From: Niebla homalea
Taxonomy: Eukaryota; Ascomycota; Lecanoromycetes; Lecanorales; Ramalinaceae
DNA: 64,000 nucleotides
Reading direction: 5' to 3'
NCBI GenBank assembly: GCA_019925105.1
Contig: JAHGAU010000008.1
Coordinates: forward strand, 372,001-436,000
Position 1 is the first letter of the stretch. Each line of letters begins with the position of its first letter. This document shows positions 43,743 through 54,179 of the stretch, piece after piece. The notes beneath the pieces are model-generated. The model ran no database searches. It saw only the letters and a program-made list of their open reading frames with translations, and had not been told where the DNA came from. Made by a program: the position numbers and the translations under genes.

Positions 43743-45765
43743 TCAGAAGGTACTAGTAGCGAGTCTGCTAGCAGCGTTCCTCGCATCGACCCTGTCCTCA
43801 TCGCCATCGTCCTCTTTGATCCCTTTTAGACTCCCCGATCCACTAGTTGCACGTTTCCTTCCCCCAGCTTCCTCTCCATTCGCTCCTTCTTCCTCTCCCT
43901 TTGCATTGGGTGACAGACCGCTCATACTCCGTTCCAAAGCACCTTCCCGCCGAGGCACTCCGCTCCAAGCATCCCCTCTCGGACCTTGAGATGCTTGCAT
44001 GCTTGCTCGTCTTGTTGCTGGGTGGGCTTCTCTACCTAACCGAGAAAGCCCGCCTGAGGCGTCGATGTTGCGGATATCAGGACGGACAGACTCTAGGGTG
44101 GCCAGCGTACGTCGCTCCGCTTCTATCTCGCGGAGCACGTATTCCCGGATGCTTGTTCGGAGGTCTGCTGCTGTGCGGGCGAACCATCGTCGTTTCTCGT
44201 ATAGTAGGTTGCCTGTGACGCGCTGGGTCTTTTGGCCCAGGTATTGTTCGTGGAGACGAGCTTCATCCAGTTGGTTGATGGCTTCGTCCACCTTCTCCCG
44301 CCGGACCGAAGATTGGGCTTTGAGTCGGTCTGCGGCGGCAAGTTTGCTGCGAGTGGCTTGTTGCGCCGAGATCAAGTCGCGGAGGAGTATGTGACGATTC
44401 GTCAGCGTCTCTTTGACAATCAGAGCATCCGAAGAATGATAGTTCAGTGGATCGGCAAGTGTCGTCGCTTCAGCAGTGCCTTGAGCTGCGTGGTAATCCC
44501 CGGTGGTCTGGATGACCCGGCCAAGCTTGCGGTAAGCTATCCCAAGACCTGGATGCGTCTCCTGAACGTGTAGCTGGCCAAATCTCACGCCAAGGTCTGA
44601 TTCAGCCAAGCCAAGTCCTGTAGACTGAGTGAGCAAGAGCATACAGGCTGGATAGCATTGATAAGTGAGCCCTTACCCCTTCGCGACTTCACCAATCGGT
44701 CCACCTTTTGGCCAGCGTCCATGGTGCCGAGGTAGAAAGCCTTCACAATTGGTCGTGCATCTTGTAATTCTGGTGTATCATCTGGTGGGGGCGCGAACTG
44801 CTTGATCACCTTCCTCCTCACGCCAGTGGCTGGCTGCTTCATCCGCATCATGGGACTGTAGCCGGCATCGCTTTCAACGAAGAGGACCATCTCATCATCA
44901 CGCATCAGCACATCGTTACTACACACGTAATTGAGCCATCTTTGAATCGCTGTTTTCGTGCGCACCTCATCCTCGTCCGTTCCCGCACCGGCTGATGTCA
45001 AGGCAGGGGGTACTGCAGGAACGAAGGCTTCTGGGTTGGAAGAGATGAGGTGATCAGCAAGCTTCACGAACTCGGAGTGGGTGCGCTTGATGTCTCGCAC
45101 TTGTGTTGTTCGAAACTTGGGCAGATTGGTCTAGAGAGTGTGTCAACAGGTAAATCCCCAAGGTATATTTGGGTCGATCTTACATGCACATCGAAATGGA
45201 TGGCAGGATCCTTCTTGCCCACTCGTTCCAGACTGATGATTTTGGCCTGTAATCGATACGCCGGCGGTTGCCTCTGCCCCTGTCTTGCGCCAGCGTGGTA
45301 TCTGTTGGGCCCTGGACCTCTTTGATGCTGTTGTGCATGCAATGCTTGCTGGTACCGTTCTTGTTGTCGCTGCTGCCGAATCTGCTCTTGTCGTAGCTCT
45401 TCATCCGTCATTGGCGGGCCCTGAAATCGTATATCCTGTCTACTGTTCTGGCCGTAAGAGCCAGGCTGCTGCCTGCCTGCGCCATTGGATTGAGGTGGAG
45501 GTGGCTCTTCTGCTAAGGATGATGTCTGCGAGGCGGACAGAGTCGGAGTAGCTGGATCACTATGCCCGTTACCGGGCTGCTCTTGTGACTCTGATGGCTC
45601 AGGCGGAGACGGAGGCGGAGCATGTTTTGTGGCATTTGGGGAGGGGGGGTTGCTGTCGGCTTCTGGAGGAAGATTGCTTCGATTAGTGCCTGGTGAGGTC
45701 TGCCATGGCGAAGTCCCAGCTGGATGTTCCGGATCATTTGGTAGTTGAGAGTAGTCCATGCTCAT
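43743..45765 (-). CDS. VPS17: VPS17, retromer sorting-nexin subunit
   Basis: Exons 45765..45184, 45130..44677 and 44617..43743 join in frame to 636 residues. VPS17 pairs with VPS5 to form the membrane-bending half of retromer, which returns cargo from endosomes to the Golgi. The N-terminus is a Pro/Ser/Gln-rich disordered region. A PX domain begins near residue 168 (YRLQAKIISLERVGKKDPAI, FDVHTNLPKFRTTQVRDIKR, HSEFVKLADHL). A BAR-type coiled coil follows (LAESDLGVRFGQLHVQETHP, AYRKLGRVIQT, AADRLKAQSSVRREKVDEAI, EKRRWFARTAADLRTSIREY). The spacing and wording are those of fungal VPS17 rather than VPS5. Introns are 53 and 59 nt. Confidence 0.92.
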
Positions 45766-46125
45766 GTCTGCGCGAAGTTCTGATGGTGGAAAAGCTCAAA
45801 GGGGAGTAAGGGGGAGTAAAGAATTGCGGAGTTGGATACTGCCCTTTGCGGCACAATAATATTAATGACGATTCGCGCTTGGCGTGGTGGGTAGAAGCCG
45901 GAGTCGCTCGAATGTTATGATAATTATCACGACGCATTTGACATTCTATGATGCAGGAATGTTTTCGGAAAGATGTAACTCTTGAGTACTATGTATTCAT
46001 CTGCAAGGTCTGTTTCACTTCCTCTCGGATTTGGGACTTTTCGTTTTTCGTGCACTACACCCTCACTTGGGGTATCAATCGTTCATACAGCCCAACCTCA
46101 ATCATAATCACAACCATTACCAATA
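45766..46125. other. Intergenic between VPS17 and ISY1
   Basis: Tandem minus-strand arrangement: it is the VPS17 promoter and the ISY1 3' flank. An AT-rich patch near 45915-45925 (GATAATTATCA) is a short palindrome. No gene. Confidence 0.45.
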
Positions 46126-46969
46126 TCAGCCAAGCTTATCCAACAATGCCCTTCTCCTCCGATCGACCAGCTCCTCTTGCACTTCCTCAGATGTGGGCAG
46201 CCTCCAGCCCACTCCATCCCCACTATCTCCCGGCAATGGCTCCCAGCCCTCCTCGCCCTTTTCCCCCTTTGCCAGTAGATTTTGAAAAGCTTCCTTTTCC
46301 CTCTCTGCCTCATAAGCTAGCAGCGTTCCATCTTCTTCGTCTAGATTATACCCATAGTAGCTAGCATCGACGTTCTTTCGCATGTCTGCCCTCCCTTCCA
46401 GCGGTTTGTCTGCTGCCTTTGGCTTACTGGATTCGAACATCTCCTTCACCCCGGGGAGCTCCCTTGCTCTGCCGAAGTATCTGAACCAGGGTCAGTTCGC
46501 CAACCCCAAGCAGATGGGTTGTCATGCGGTCGTCCGTACCTGTACCCCTTTCCCCCTCCAGGTATCTCTTTCCCCTCCTCGTCAAATACCTTCCCACCCC
46601 CTCGCATGTAATTCGGCCCGCCCAGATTCCGAATTTGAACTTCCCACATGTGTTTTTCCCGCATTAACTTGTTAATCTCATCATTCAAATCTCGAATCTG
46701 GAAGTCGCTGAGGCTCTGTTCTTGAATCTTGCTGACTTTTCGGGATATTTCTTTGAGCACTTGGCCCCGCCACTTCTCACAAGACGGTATCTGTACCACC
46801 TCCGAGATCATCTTCGGACGGCGGGTTCGACCGGCATCGATAATGCCCATTGATGCTGCTTGCTGCGCTCGAAAGCGAAAGAGCATCGACTGCGCTTTTT
46901 CCGAGTTTCGCGCCTGCAATCTGTGAGACATGACCATGAGATTGTACCATCTTCGATCCATCTTACCAT
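46126..46969 (-). CDS. ISY1: ISY1, pre-mRNA splicing factor
   Basis: Exons 46969..46967, 46913..46540 and 46480..46126 join in frame to 243 residues. The first coding exon is only the ATG: GTAAGA follows at once, and the 53-nt intron ends at TTGCAG before ARNSEKAQSMLFRFRAQQAA. That sequence directly matches the ISY1 start; the other ATGs would add an unrelated leader. Conserved blocks follow: GRTRRPK, CEKWRGQVLKEISRKV, LSDFQIRDLNDEINKLMREK, WEVQIRNLGGPNYMRGGG and YFGRARELPGV. ISY1 is an NTC-associated spliceosome protein acting around the first step of splicing. It shares a ~250-bp divergent promoter with the ADE8-type gene. Confidence 0.93.
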
Positions 46970-47080
46970 GATCAGGGTAATCGAAGGTGACTTAAGGGAA
47001 ATATCCTCCGATCGAGAATCCAGCAATGCTGTCCTCCCACTGTTTGAAGCAAACTTCTGTCTGTTTCGCTTAAACTTCGG

Positions 47081-47090
47081 CTATATAATA
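47081..47090 (+). promoter_or_regulatory. TATA-like element upstream of the ADE8-type gene
   Basis: CTATATAATA lies 130 nt before the ATG at 47220 within the ISY1/ADE8 divergent promoter. Distance and sequence fit a fungal TATA box. Confidence 0.45.
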
Positions 47091-47219
47091 GTTCTACACA
47101 TGAATTTGACTTTCATGATTCCTCTCGACCACTCGATAAATGAAACACAGCTAGCTTGACTCAATTTGTGATTTCTAGCACATAGCAAATGACCCTACTT
47201 GAAACAAGGTGAGGCTAGA

Positions 47220-48480
47220 ATGTCGAAGCTGGTCGTCCTCATCTCCGGTAAGTGCAATTTGAGAACAGTCCCCCGGTGCCAGACCGATCGAGGAGGGCCA
47301 GGCATAAGGGGGAGTTCGCAAGAAGTTCTCTATCAGTCAGGTTCCACTTGACTTTGCTGACCGCCATGTCACTGTCCGAAGGCAACGGCTCCAACCTACA
47401 AGCATTGATCGATGCAAGTGCGTCCGGTGTCTTGAAAGCAGACATCGTTCTGGTGATTTGTAACCGACTCAATGGATTTGGCCTGCAGCGGGCTCAAAAC
47501 GCCGGCATCCCAACAGTTTACTTGAACCTCATACCTTACAGCAAAAAGTTTCCAAGTTCAGATGCTAGCACAAAGTATGGAAGCGAAGCACGGGAGGCGT
47601 ACGACTCCGACCTCGCCAGCAAGGTCCTGGAAGTAAAACCTGATATGGTTGTCTGCGCAGGTGAGTAGACTAGCGCTTCATTCTCTGTGCCCACTAAAAA
47701 GGCTCATACTGACTCACTCTCCTGAATATGTACTCAGGCTTCATGCATGTAAGTGACGGACGCTTACTCTTCTCTTCATCCAACGCACTTCAGACCTCCG
47801 AACAACTCCGTTGGAATATGACGTGTGTACTGCATGTCTACTACAGTCCCCAACCTCTCCCCTGCATGATGCAAATCTCCACATTTAAGATCGTCCTCGC
47901 CTGACTGCACCAGATCCTTTCTGCCGCATTTCTGGACCCTCTGGCCAAAGAAGACATTCCAATTCTCAACTTACATCCCGCATTACCTGGCATGTACGAT
48001 GGAGTGGGTGAGCCGAAGTTTCTGTATCATGTTGCGTCTTGCATGTGGCGCACGGGACTGAAATTGTGTTAGGCGCTATTGAAAGGGCTTTCGCCGATTT
48101 CCAGGATGGCAAGATTAAGGTAACCGGCATTATGATCCACTATGTGATACGCGAAGTCGGTAAGTCTCTTTATGTGACACTACTTGCGTTTGTTCCTCAG
48201 GCAGACATGCCTTATCTCAGAGGTTCCCAGACGCTGCAAGACACTCTGTCAACAGGGAAACCCTGGAGGCGAGCGTAGCACCTAACGATCTGGTCTGGTG
48301 GAGCAGTGCTAATTGCCCAACCCTTGACTAGATCGTGGTGCGCCCATCGTGACTCAGGAAATCGAGATCAATTCTGGCGACAAGTTGGAAGACCTCGAGA
48401 GGCGGATCCACGAGGCCGAGCACCGATTGATTGTCCAAGGAGTTCGAAAGGGTCTTGAAGAACGGCCCGAAGCACGATGA
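47220..48480 (+). CDS. ADE8: Phosphoribosylglycinamide formyltransferase (ADE8 type)
   Basis: Six exons join in frame to 215 residues: 47220..47247, 47382..47660, 47738..47748, 47914..48007, 48073..48159, 48332..48480. The third exon is only 11 nt (G|GC TTC ATG CAT). The enzyme adds the first formyl group in purine synthesis, using 10-formyl-THF on GAR. Motifs: MSKLVVLISGNGSNLQAL (phosphate loop), VLVICNRLNGFGLQRA, VVCAGFMHILSAAFL, LNLHPALPGMYDG (catalytic Asn125 and His127), VTGIMIHYVIREVDRGAPI (with the catalytic Asp). It is a single-domain fungal GART, like yeast ADE8, not the animal trifunctional form. Confidence 0.95.
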
Positions 48481-48619
48481 TGACCTAGGAACATACACGA
48501 GAGTTTCAACAGCGGTCGACTTCCGAAAAGCATTGTTGGGGAGAGAATAGTGCATCGCCATTGTGGCACCAATGGTGGCACAGGTGGGGACACCAGTTGG
48601 CACCAGTGGTGGTGAGGCT

Positions 48620-50135
48620 ATGAGGGCGGCTTTTTCCGCTCGCACCCCGCCAACGCCCGTAAACACCGGCAAAATGGGCGACTCCACCAGGTATCATTGT
48701 ATAGCATAAGAAGTCAACAGGTGTCGCTGCCATGCTTGTCACCAGTGGTCAAATATCTGTCGCAATATCTTCTGGCGTTGGTGAGTATAGCCAACTAAAT
48801 CTACGCGACGACAACTAATCCAGTCAAGTCTGCATATTCACGACTCTCCTCTTCCTCTCAGGCTATGTCCTCCAGCAACAGACCGTCCGGTCTTTGCAAG
48901 CAGCTATACATCCAAAGCCCCCGTCCGCCCCAGTACCGACTCTCAACCCTGTCCTAGCGAAACATTTCGGCCGACCTCCAGGCCACTCCTTCTACGACAA
49001 ATACCTCGCTTCGAACCGACCTAAAGGAGGATGGGCGAAAGTCGCATATGTTCAACTCTTAAGGAGCCACATGCACGTCTGCAATGCAGTCATGCTCTTC
49101 GCCATCCTCGAAGAACAAGAAAGCATGGCGCAGCGCGTGCTCATGTATCCCCGGGATTGGGATGATGACTCCAAGAAAAACGACCCTATAGTCAGAACAA
49201 GCAGGAGGTTACTCCGCGACGCAGCCAGCAGATACAAAGTGATGCTCCAACCGATCTCCCCCATCGCCCCTCCTCCTCTATCAGAAGTACTGCCGCGCTC
49301 AGCCGAAAAGCACGAGGAGCCACCACCGACTTACTCGGACGAAGAATCCTACCCCCTCATCAACCTCCTCACCCTCACCACCTTCAACCGCGTCCTCTAC
49401 CTCCAACCCTCGGGCATAATTCTCGACGCGACACCGCTGGACCGTCTCTTCACACTCCCCATGACCGAGGACCAGAAACCCATCCTCGGATTAACCTCAC
49501 CAATACAGTCATTGGCCGACCGCCCAGCGATGTTGCTCTTCGAACCCTCCCAAAAGAATCATGAAGATACTGTTGCTGCATTGCCCGAAGGCGCGTACCC
49601 GGACTTGGATTTCTTAGGGCTCGTGCACAGCATTGCCGCACCTCCCTCCTCCTCTTCTCCCCCATCGTTCCCCAGCAGCAACTATCCTTCGTCCTCGATG
49701 TTGCTGGCGGAATCCTCATCCCTGCACCGCATCCCCTCCTCCTCAAGCTTCAACTCCACTGTCTTCTTGGACACGACAGGATACGTCCACTTCCAAGATG
49801 AAGGCGTCAAGGGCCCAGAGTATGAGTTGAGTGGCGCGTTTCGGGATGCTGCGCCTAGGGGCAATGAAGAGAGGAGAGCGTGGGAGGGTGCATACGAGAA
49901 GTTCCGGCAGGGCAGGATGGGGGTTTGTGGGTTGGATTTGGAGGTTCTTGTGGAGGATCTGCACGGGGAGGAGCAGCATGAAGTGGGGGAGAAAGAGGAG
50001 GGAAGGGAGGAATTGTTGGAGGAAGGGTGGGTTGAGGTCCCCGTGCAGGAAAGCGATTCCAATGAGTTCCCTGGCGATGGTGATGGTATCTCAAACAAGG
50101 AATCGCCTGACGAGGTCGAAGATGATCTGAGATGA
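48620..50135 (+). CDS. GT8-like glycosyltransferase, type II membrane protein
   Basis: Exons 48620..48690 and 48824..50135 join in frame to 460 residues. The intron (133 nt) ends at ACTAATCCAG. This join gives a short cytosolic tail (MRAAFSARTPPTPV), one anchor segment (VCIFTTLLFLSGYVLQQ) and a lumenal domain, the expected topology. The lumenal part resembles fungal GT8/nucleotide-sugar transferase proteins: KGGWAKVAYVQLLRSHMHVC, NAVMLFAILEEQES, RVLMYPRDWD, LLTLTTFNRVLYLQPSGIIL and DATPLDRLFTLP. Where GT8 enzymes carry the metal-binding DxD (usually YLD.D or DADG), this one has LQPSG, so catalysis is doubtful or different. The C-terminus is acidic and Gly/Glu-rich. An alternative ATG at 48731 would split or drop the anchor and is less likely. 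Confidence 0.7.
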
Positions 50136-50243
50136 TTGATGGTCGAGTTAATGTTGATATTGTCTCGTGGACATAGCGGCGTCATCTCTAGCGTGCACGC
50201 ACATCATGTATTATGGTGCCGGATTCATGAATGTTTTCTTAGT

Positions 50244-52272
50244 TCATCTCTTCGCGAACCTCGCCTCCGCCGCCCGCGCCCTCCTCTCCCTCTCCATCCG
50301 TTGCCGCATCTCGGGCGTCAACCCCCTCCCTTCCTCCTCCCTCTTCTCCTCCGCCGTCTTCGGGGGTAGCCGGTTCCCCACCCCGAACACCGCACTCCCC
50401 GTTTGCCTCCTCACCTTGTCCTCGACCTTGGGCCCCTCCCTCATCAACCTCTCCTCCTCCCCCTCCCGCCTCTCCCGTTCCCGTTTCTCCCCCTCCGCCC
50501 GTTCCCGCTGGGCCCTCTCCTCAGCTTCCACCTTCGACAACGGCTCCGGCACCCTCGCGCCCTCCCAATCCCACTTCTCCTCCCCCAGCTCATGACGCGC
50601 GACGCGGAAGGCGTCGCGCGTGGCCCGCTCGCCGCACAGTTCAAACGCCGTTTTCGCCTCCCCGTTCCGGAGCGTCGGGTCTGCACCGGCCTTCACCAGC
50701 AGCGCGGACACGCACGCGGACGAATTGGTGGAGGCGGCCAGGTGGAGCGGGGTGGGCGCGTGGTGGTGCGCTTGCGAATTGGGGGGAAGAAGGGGTAGTC
50801 CGGGGGGAGGGCGTTGGTGGTGAGGTAGGACAGCAGGGCGGGGGCTCTGGAGCGGCGGATCAGGGCGGTGAGTTGGGAGGTGTGGAGGGTGGCGAATTCG
50901 TCTTCTTTGGAAGGTCTGGGAGGGGCGGCTGCTGCTGCTGCTGCTGCGAGCGGCTTCGTAGAGGTGGGAGCGGTTTCTGCTTCGGCGGCGGCGACCAGGG
51001 CGGCTTCGTCGACTTCGCTGACTTTGACGCGGGTGAGTTCGACAAAGGCGCGCATGAGTTCTGCTTGCGTGGCGCGCCGGGTGCTGAATGGGAAGGTTCG
51101 GTTGCGCGGGTCGTTGTGGTGGAGCACTTGGCCCTCATATGGTCCGAACAAGATGCGCCGATTCGAGCTACCTGTCGCGCGGACGAAGATGAGTTGCGCG
51201 TTTCCGATCATGTCACGCCATTCGGAGAGTAAGGCGCGAATCTCCTGTTCCAGTGCACCCTCATTGTAGCGGCGCAGCGAGGAACCAGCCGAGTGCGCGG
51301 CGCCCTTGGCGGAGTCGTTGGCGGATTGTCCGCCTCCTTGTTTGCGCCGGGTGGTGTAGCGGTGGAATGTCTTGTGCGCTATAACGACGGCTTGGCGCTG
51401 TTCACCGGGGCCGGTGGATTGTTTGCCGATTCTAGGAGCGAGGGAGACGATCATGCCGGCGAAGTGGCCACCACCAACCATGCACATGAAGATGGAGGGG
51501 CTGGTCATTGTTGAAGGGAGGGGAACGCCGTTGGAGGTGTCCGTCATTGGTGGCGGTTTTGCGGGGACGGGACGGAGTTGTTTCTGTTTGAGGATGTCGA
51601 CGATGTCAGGTTGTTCCTGTTCGTTTCCTGTGAAGAGTGCTCTGTAGACTCCGAGTGATGTATTTGATGATAGCAGTGAGCTGGTGAACCATAGAAGCGG
51701 AGGCTTGCCCGCTCCTCGTTTCCGCTTCTTAGGCATGAAGTCATCTTCTTCAGCAGTAACGCCATTGCTGATCTTGACTTGCTTTTTGAGCAGAGCGCTC
51801 AGTGTAGAGTCCTTCTGCCCGTTTCCGTCTTCTGACTCGGAGGAATTCGATCCAGAACCAGACAGACTCTCGTCCAAATCTTCCACGAGCTTTTCGAACT
51901 CCTCCTCCACAACAGGCTTTCCGCCACGAAGCTTCTGTTTCAGGTTGTAATTATGCCAATCAGATCGGACGTGTTGGCGCTGCTCCTGAACGTTGAGATA
52001 CGAGGCCCCACAAAGCAAGCATGACGTAGAGGATTTCGAATCCTCAGCGCGGGAGGGTGAGCCATCATTGCGCTTACGATCAGGCGTAGACACATCTGAA
52101 TCAGATAGATGAACTACGGAAGTCGATGCTTTCTGATGCAGCGTCACCAGAAGTTCACTCGGCAGATCGAAGACTGAGCTGCTGTCAGTCAGATGCCCAT
52201 GGCGAAGACCTAGCGTGGGAATCTACAGACCATAAAGTGGCTTCTTTATCAGGTCCTCCCCTTGGTTGACAT
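50244..52272 (-). CDS. VMS1: VMS1/ANKZF1-type peptidyl-tRNA hydrolase (two frame interruptions)
   Basis: Exons 52272..52231 and 52173..50244. Restoring one base in the C4 run at 52258-52261 and one in the G6 run at 50781-50786 gives a continuous 657-residue protein. It begins MSTKGEDLIKKPLYVFDLPS, the usual Vms1 opening. VMS1 frees stalled nascent chains from tRNA on split 60S ribosomes and acts with CDC48. Features: C2H2 finger CLLCGASYLN...HVRSDWH (about residue 66); VLRF1 core with MVGGGHFAGMIVSLAP, FHRYTTRRKQGGGQ (the conserved catalytic-type Gln at about 297) and AGSSLRRYNE; an Ala run written by GCT/GCC repeats; ankyrin repeats (TPLHLAAS, ALLVKAGADPTLRN); and a long charged C-terminal helix. 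The 3' end lies 109 nt from the GT8-like gene, convergent. Confidence 0.87.
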
Positions 52273-52599
52273 TGTAATCTCGAGTTGACCCTCTTGGTCT
52301 GTTCGGCTTCTTTGTTTATATATGCGTGGCGTGTTGAGCAAAAGACGTCTCGTTGACAACCAAAAAACCATTGCAGCGAGGGCGCGGTAAAATCCCGCCA
52401 AGATCGGATTTCTCTAATAACATCCAAAACATAGTTGATTAAAAACGAGATTGGTTACAAAGTCGCCACCCTTGACTCAAACTATATGTGTTTTACCAAG
52501 GTCTTTGTCCCAAAGAGTATCTTTCGTGCTCGAATGGTTCTACAAGCTCTTTTCTCACAAAGCAATCTCAAGAAGTCTTTTCCCAGAAATCAACCACGA
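52273..52599. other. Intergenic between VMS1 and RVS167
   Basis: VMS1 promoter and RVS167 3' flank. TTTATATATGCG at 52314-52325, read on the minus strand as a TATA-like element about 45 nt upstream of the VMS1 ATG. No gene. Confidence 0.4.
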
Positions 52600-54179
52600 T
52601 TATGCAGCCTGGCAATAATTGGCGGGGAAGCTCCCTTGCACACCTCTTAAATCGCCTTCCCACCAGTCGTCCGTACTGTCCGTCTTTTTGACGACCTTGA
52701 TACGATCTCCTTGGCGGAAAGATAAGTCCCCGTAACCTTCCCCTGCGAAATCATACATGGCCGTGACCCAAAACCCCTGAGTAGAAGGCATGCGCTTTGG
52801 AGGCGGCGGTGGTGGTGGCTTTTTCTTCGCGGCTGCGATAGAAGCTATAGATGAGTTTGAGGGCAGCCTATCTCTGCCGAAGTAATCTGCGCGAGGCCCA
52901 GCCGGTGCATGTGAGCTATCCGTCGGAAAGGGGCTGCTTGCAGCCGGAGATCCGTAATTTGGAGTTGCAAGTGAAAGGGATGTTTGCGACGGTACAGAGG
53001 CGATTCTTGGTCTCGGGGGTGCGTCCGGAGATGGTGGACCTGAGGATGCAGTGATGGCGGGCGAAGATATTGGCTTCGGCGCATTTGAGCTTGGCCGTCG
53101 TTGGTTGGAGACTTGGTGAGAGACTCCATTGCGAATGTTCAGCCCAGTCAGTGTACCATGTCGCTTCTCCTCCGCTTGTTGCAGAGGTCGGTGAGCTGCC
53201 TTCCCTCCAGCGACACAAGCTAGGCCAGTTTCGATGTGATGTTTGGCGGGTTTGAAGTCCGCATCCCAATCGCAGATGATTTGAGCTGCAGCTGGAGGCG
53301 GATCTGGAAATCCTTCTTCTTCGCAGTAGTCGTGGAGTAGTGTGTAGTATTGTGCTAGCAGAGTGTTCTGAGTCATGATCAGACCTGATAGGAGCGGAGG
53401 CAGAATCGAGAAGGCTGCCGTAATGACAGGTGGTAGACTTGACTTGAGTCGATCATCTGCTATTTCGTATTCCTACAGCCGTCAATCTGGTCAGTTCTCG
53501 GAGGCTCCCCAGATGATGCAGCACGCTTACCTCTCTCGCCCGGGTCAGCTCGGTCTGGGCCTTGTCGAGGGACGCATTGTCTTTCTCCGACCTTTTCGTC
53601 TTCTTCATGCCAGTGTCCACGCGGCCTTGGTACTTCTCAAAGTCCAGCTGCTCCCATCAGTTCGACGCTCGTGACGAAACTTTGATTACCAACCTTACGA
53701 TCTCCTCGCTTCTTGATGACCTTCTTCAAAGGCTGGATATAATCTTTTGCTTCCATGGCAGGCTTGAGGATCCTCGTATCGACCAGATTGACCTCTTCTA
53801 GCAGATCTGTCCGGAGGTCGTCGAAGGCTGTTTGCAGCTTCTCCGTCCTAGCTAATGTCCCTTCATCTGTCATGATAGGTATGTGGCCTTGATACTCTTC
53901 ATTCGCCCCAATGATTGGTGCATACATGGTTTGAAACCCATGAACCAGCCTTTGTTGCGTTCCTAAGATGTCTCTCCATGCATCACGCCAAGCTTTCGAA
54001 GCCTCGATGATCTAATCACTCACAGTAAGTACTTAAGAGACCGGTGTCTACAAGCCACGTGAGCTCACCCTGGTCAGCATTTTGTCTGCATCGTCAAACT
54101 CCTTGAGCAGGACTGCAACCTGGGACTCATCAGCAGTCCTAGGCAGGAATTTGCCAAAGCGCCTCTGGACCGACTGCAT
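52600..54179 (-). CDS. RVS167: RVS167/Hob1-type BAR-SH3 amphiphysin
   Basis: Exons 54179..54069, 54011..53694, 53647..53531 and 53472..52600, all phase 0, give 472 residues. The N-terminal BAR domain reads MQSVQRRFGKFLPRTADESQ, KEFDDADKMLTRIIEASKAW, RLVHGFQTMYAPIIGANEEY and LDFEKYQGRVDTGMKKTKRS. A Ser/Pro linker with a PPPPPPP run near residue 390 precedes the C-terminal SH3 domain (VTAMYDFAGEGYGDLSFRQGD, WWEGDLRGVQGSFPANYC). The protein bends membranes at actin patches and drives vesicle scission in endocytosis, with Rvs161/Hob3 as partner in yeasts. Having an SH3 makes it RVS167/Hob1 rather than Hob3. The exon phases all being zero is a tidy confirmation of the joins. Confidence 0.92.
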
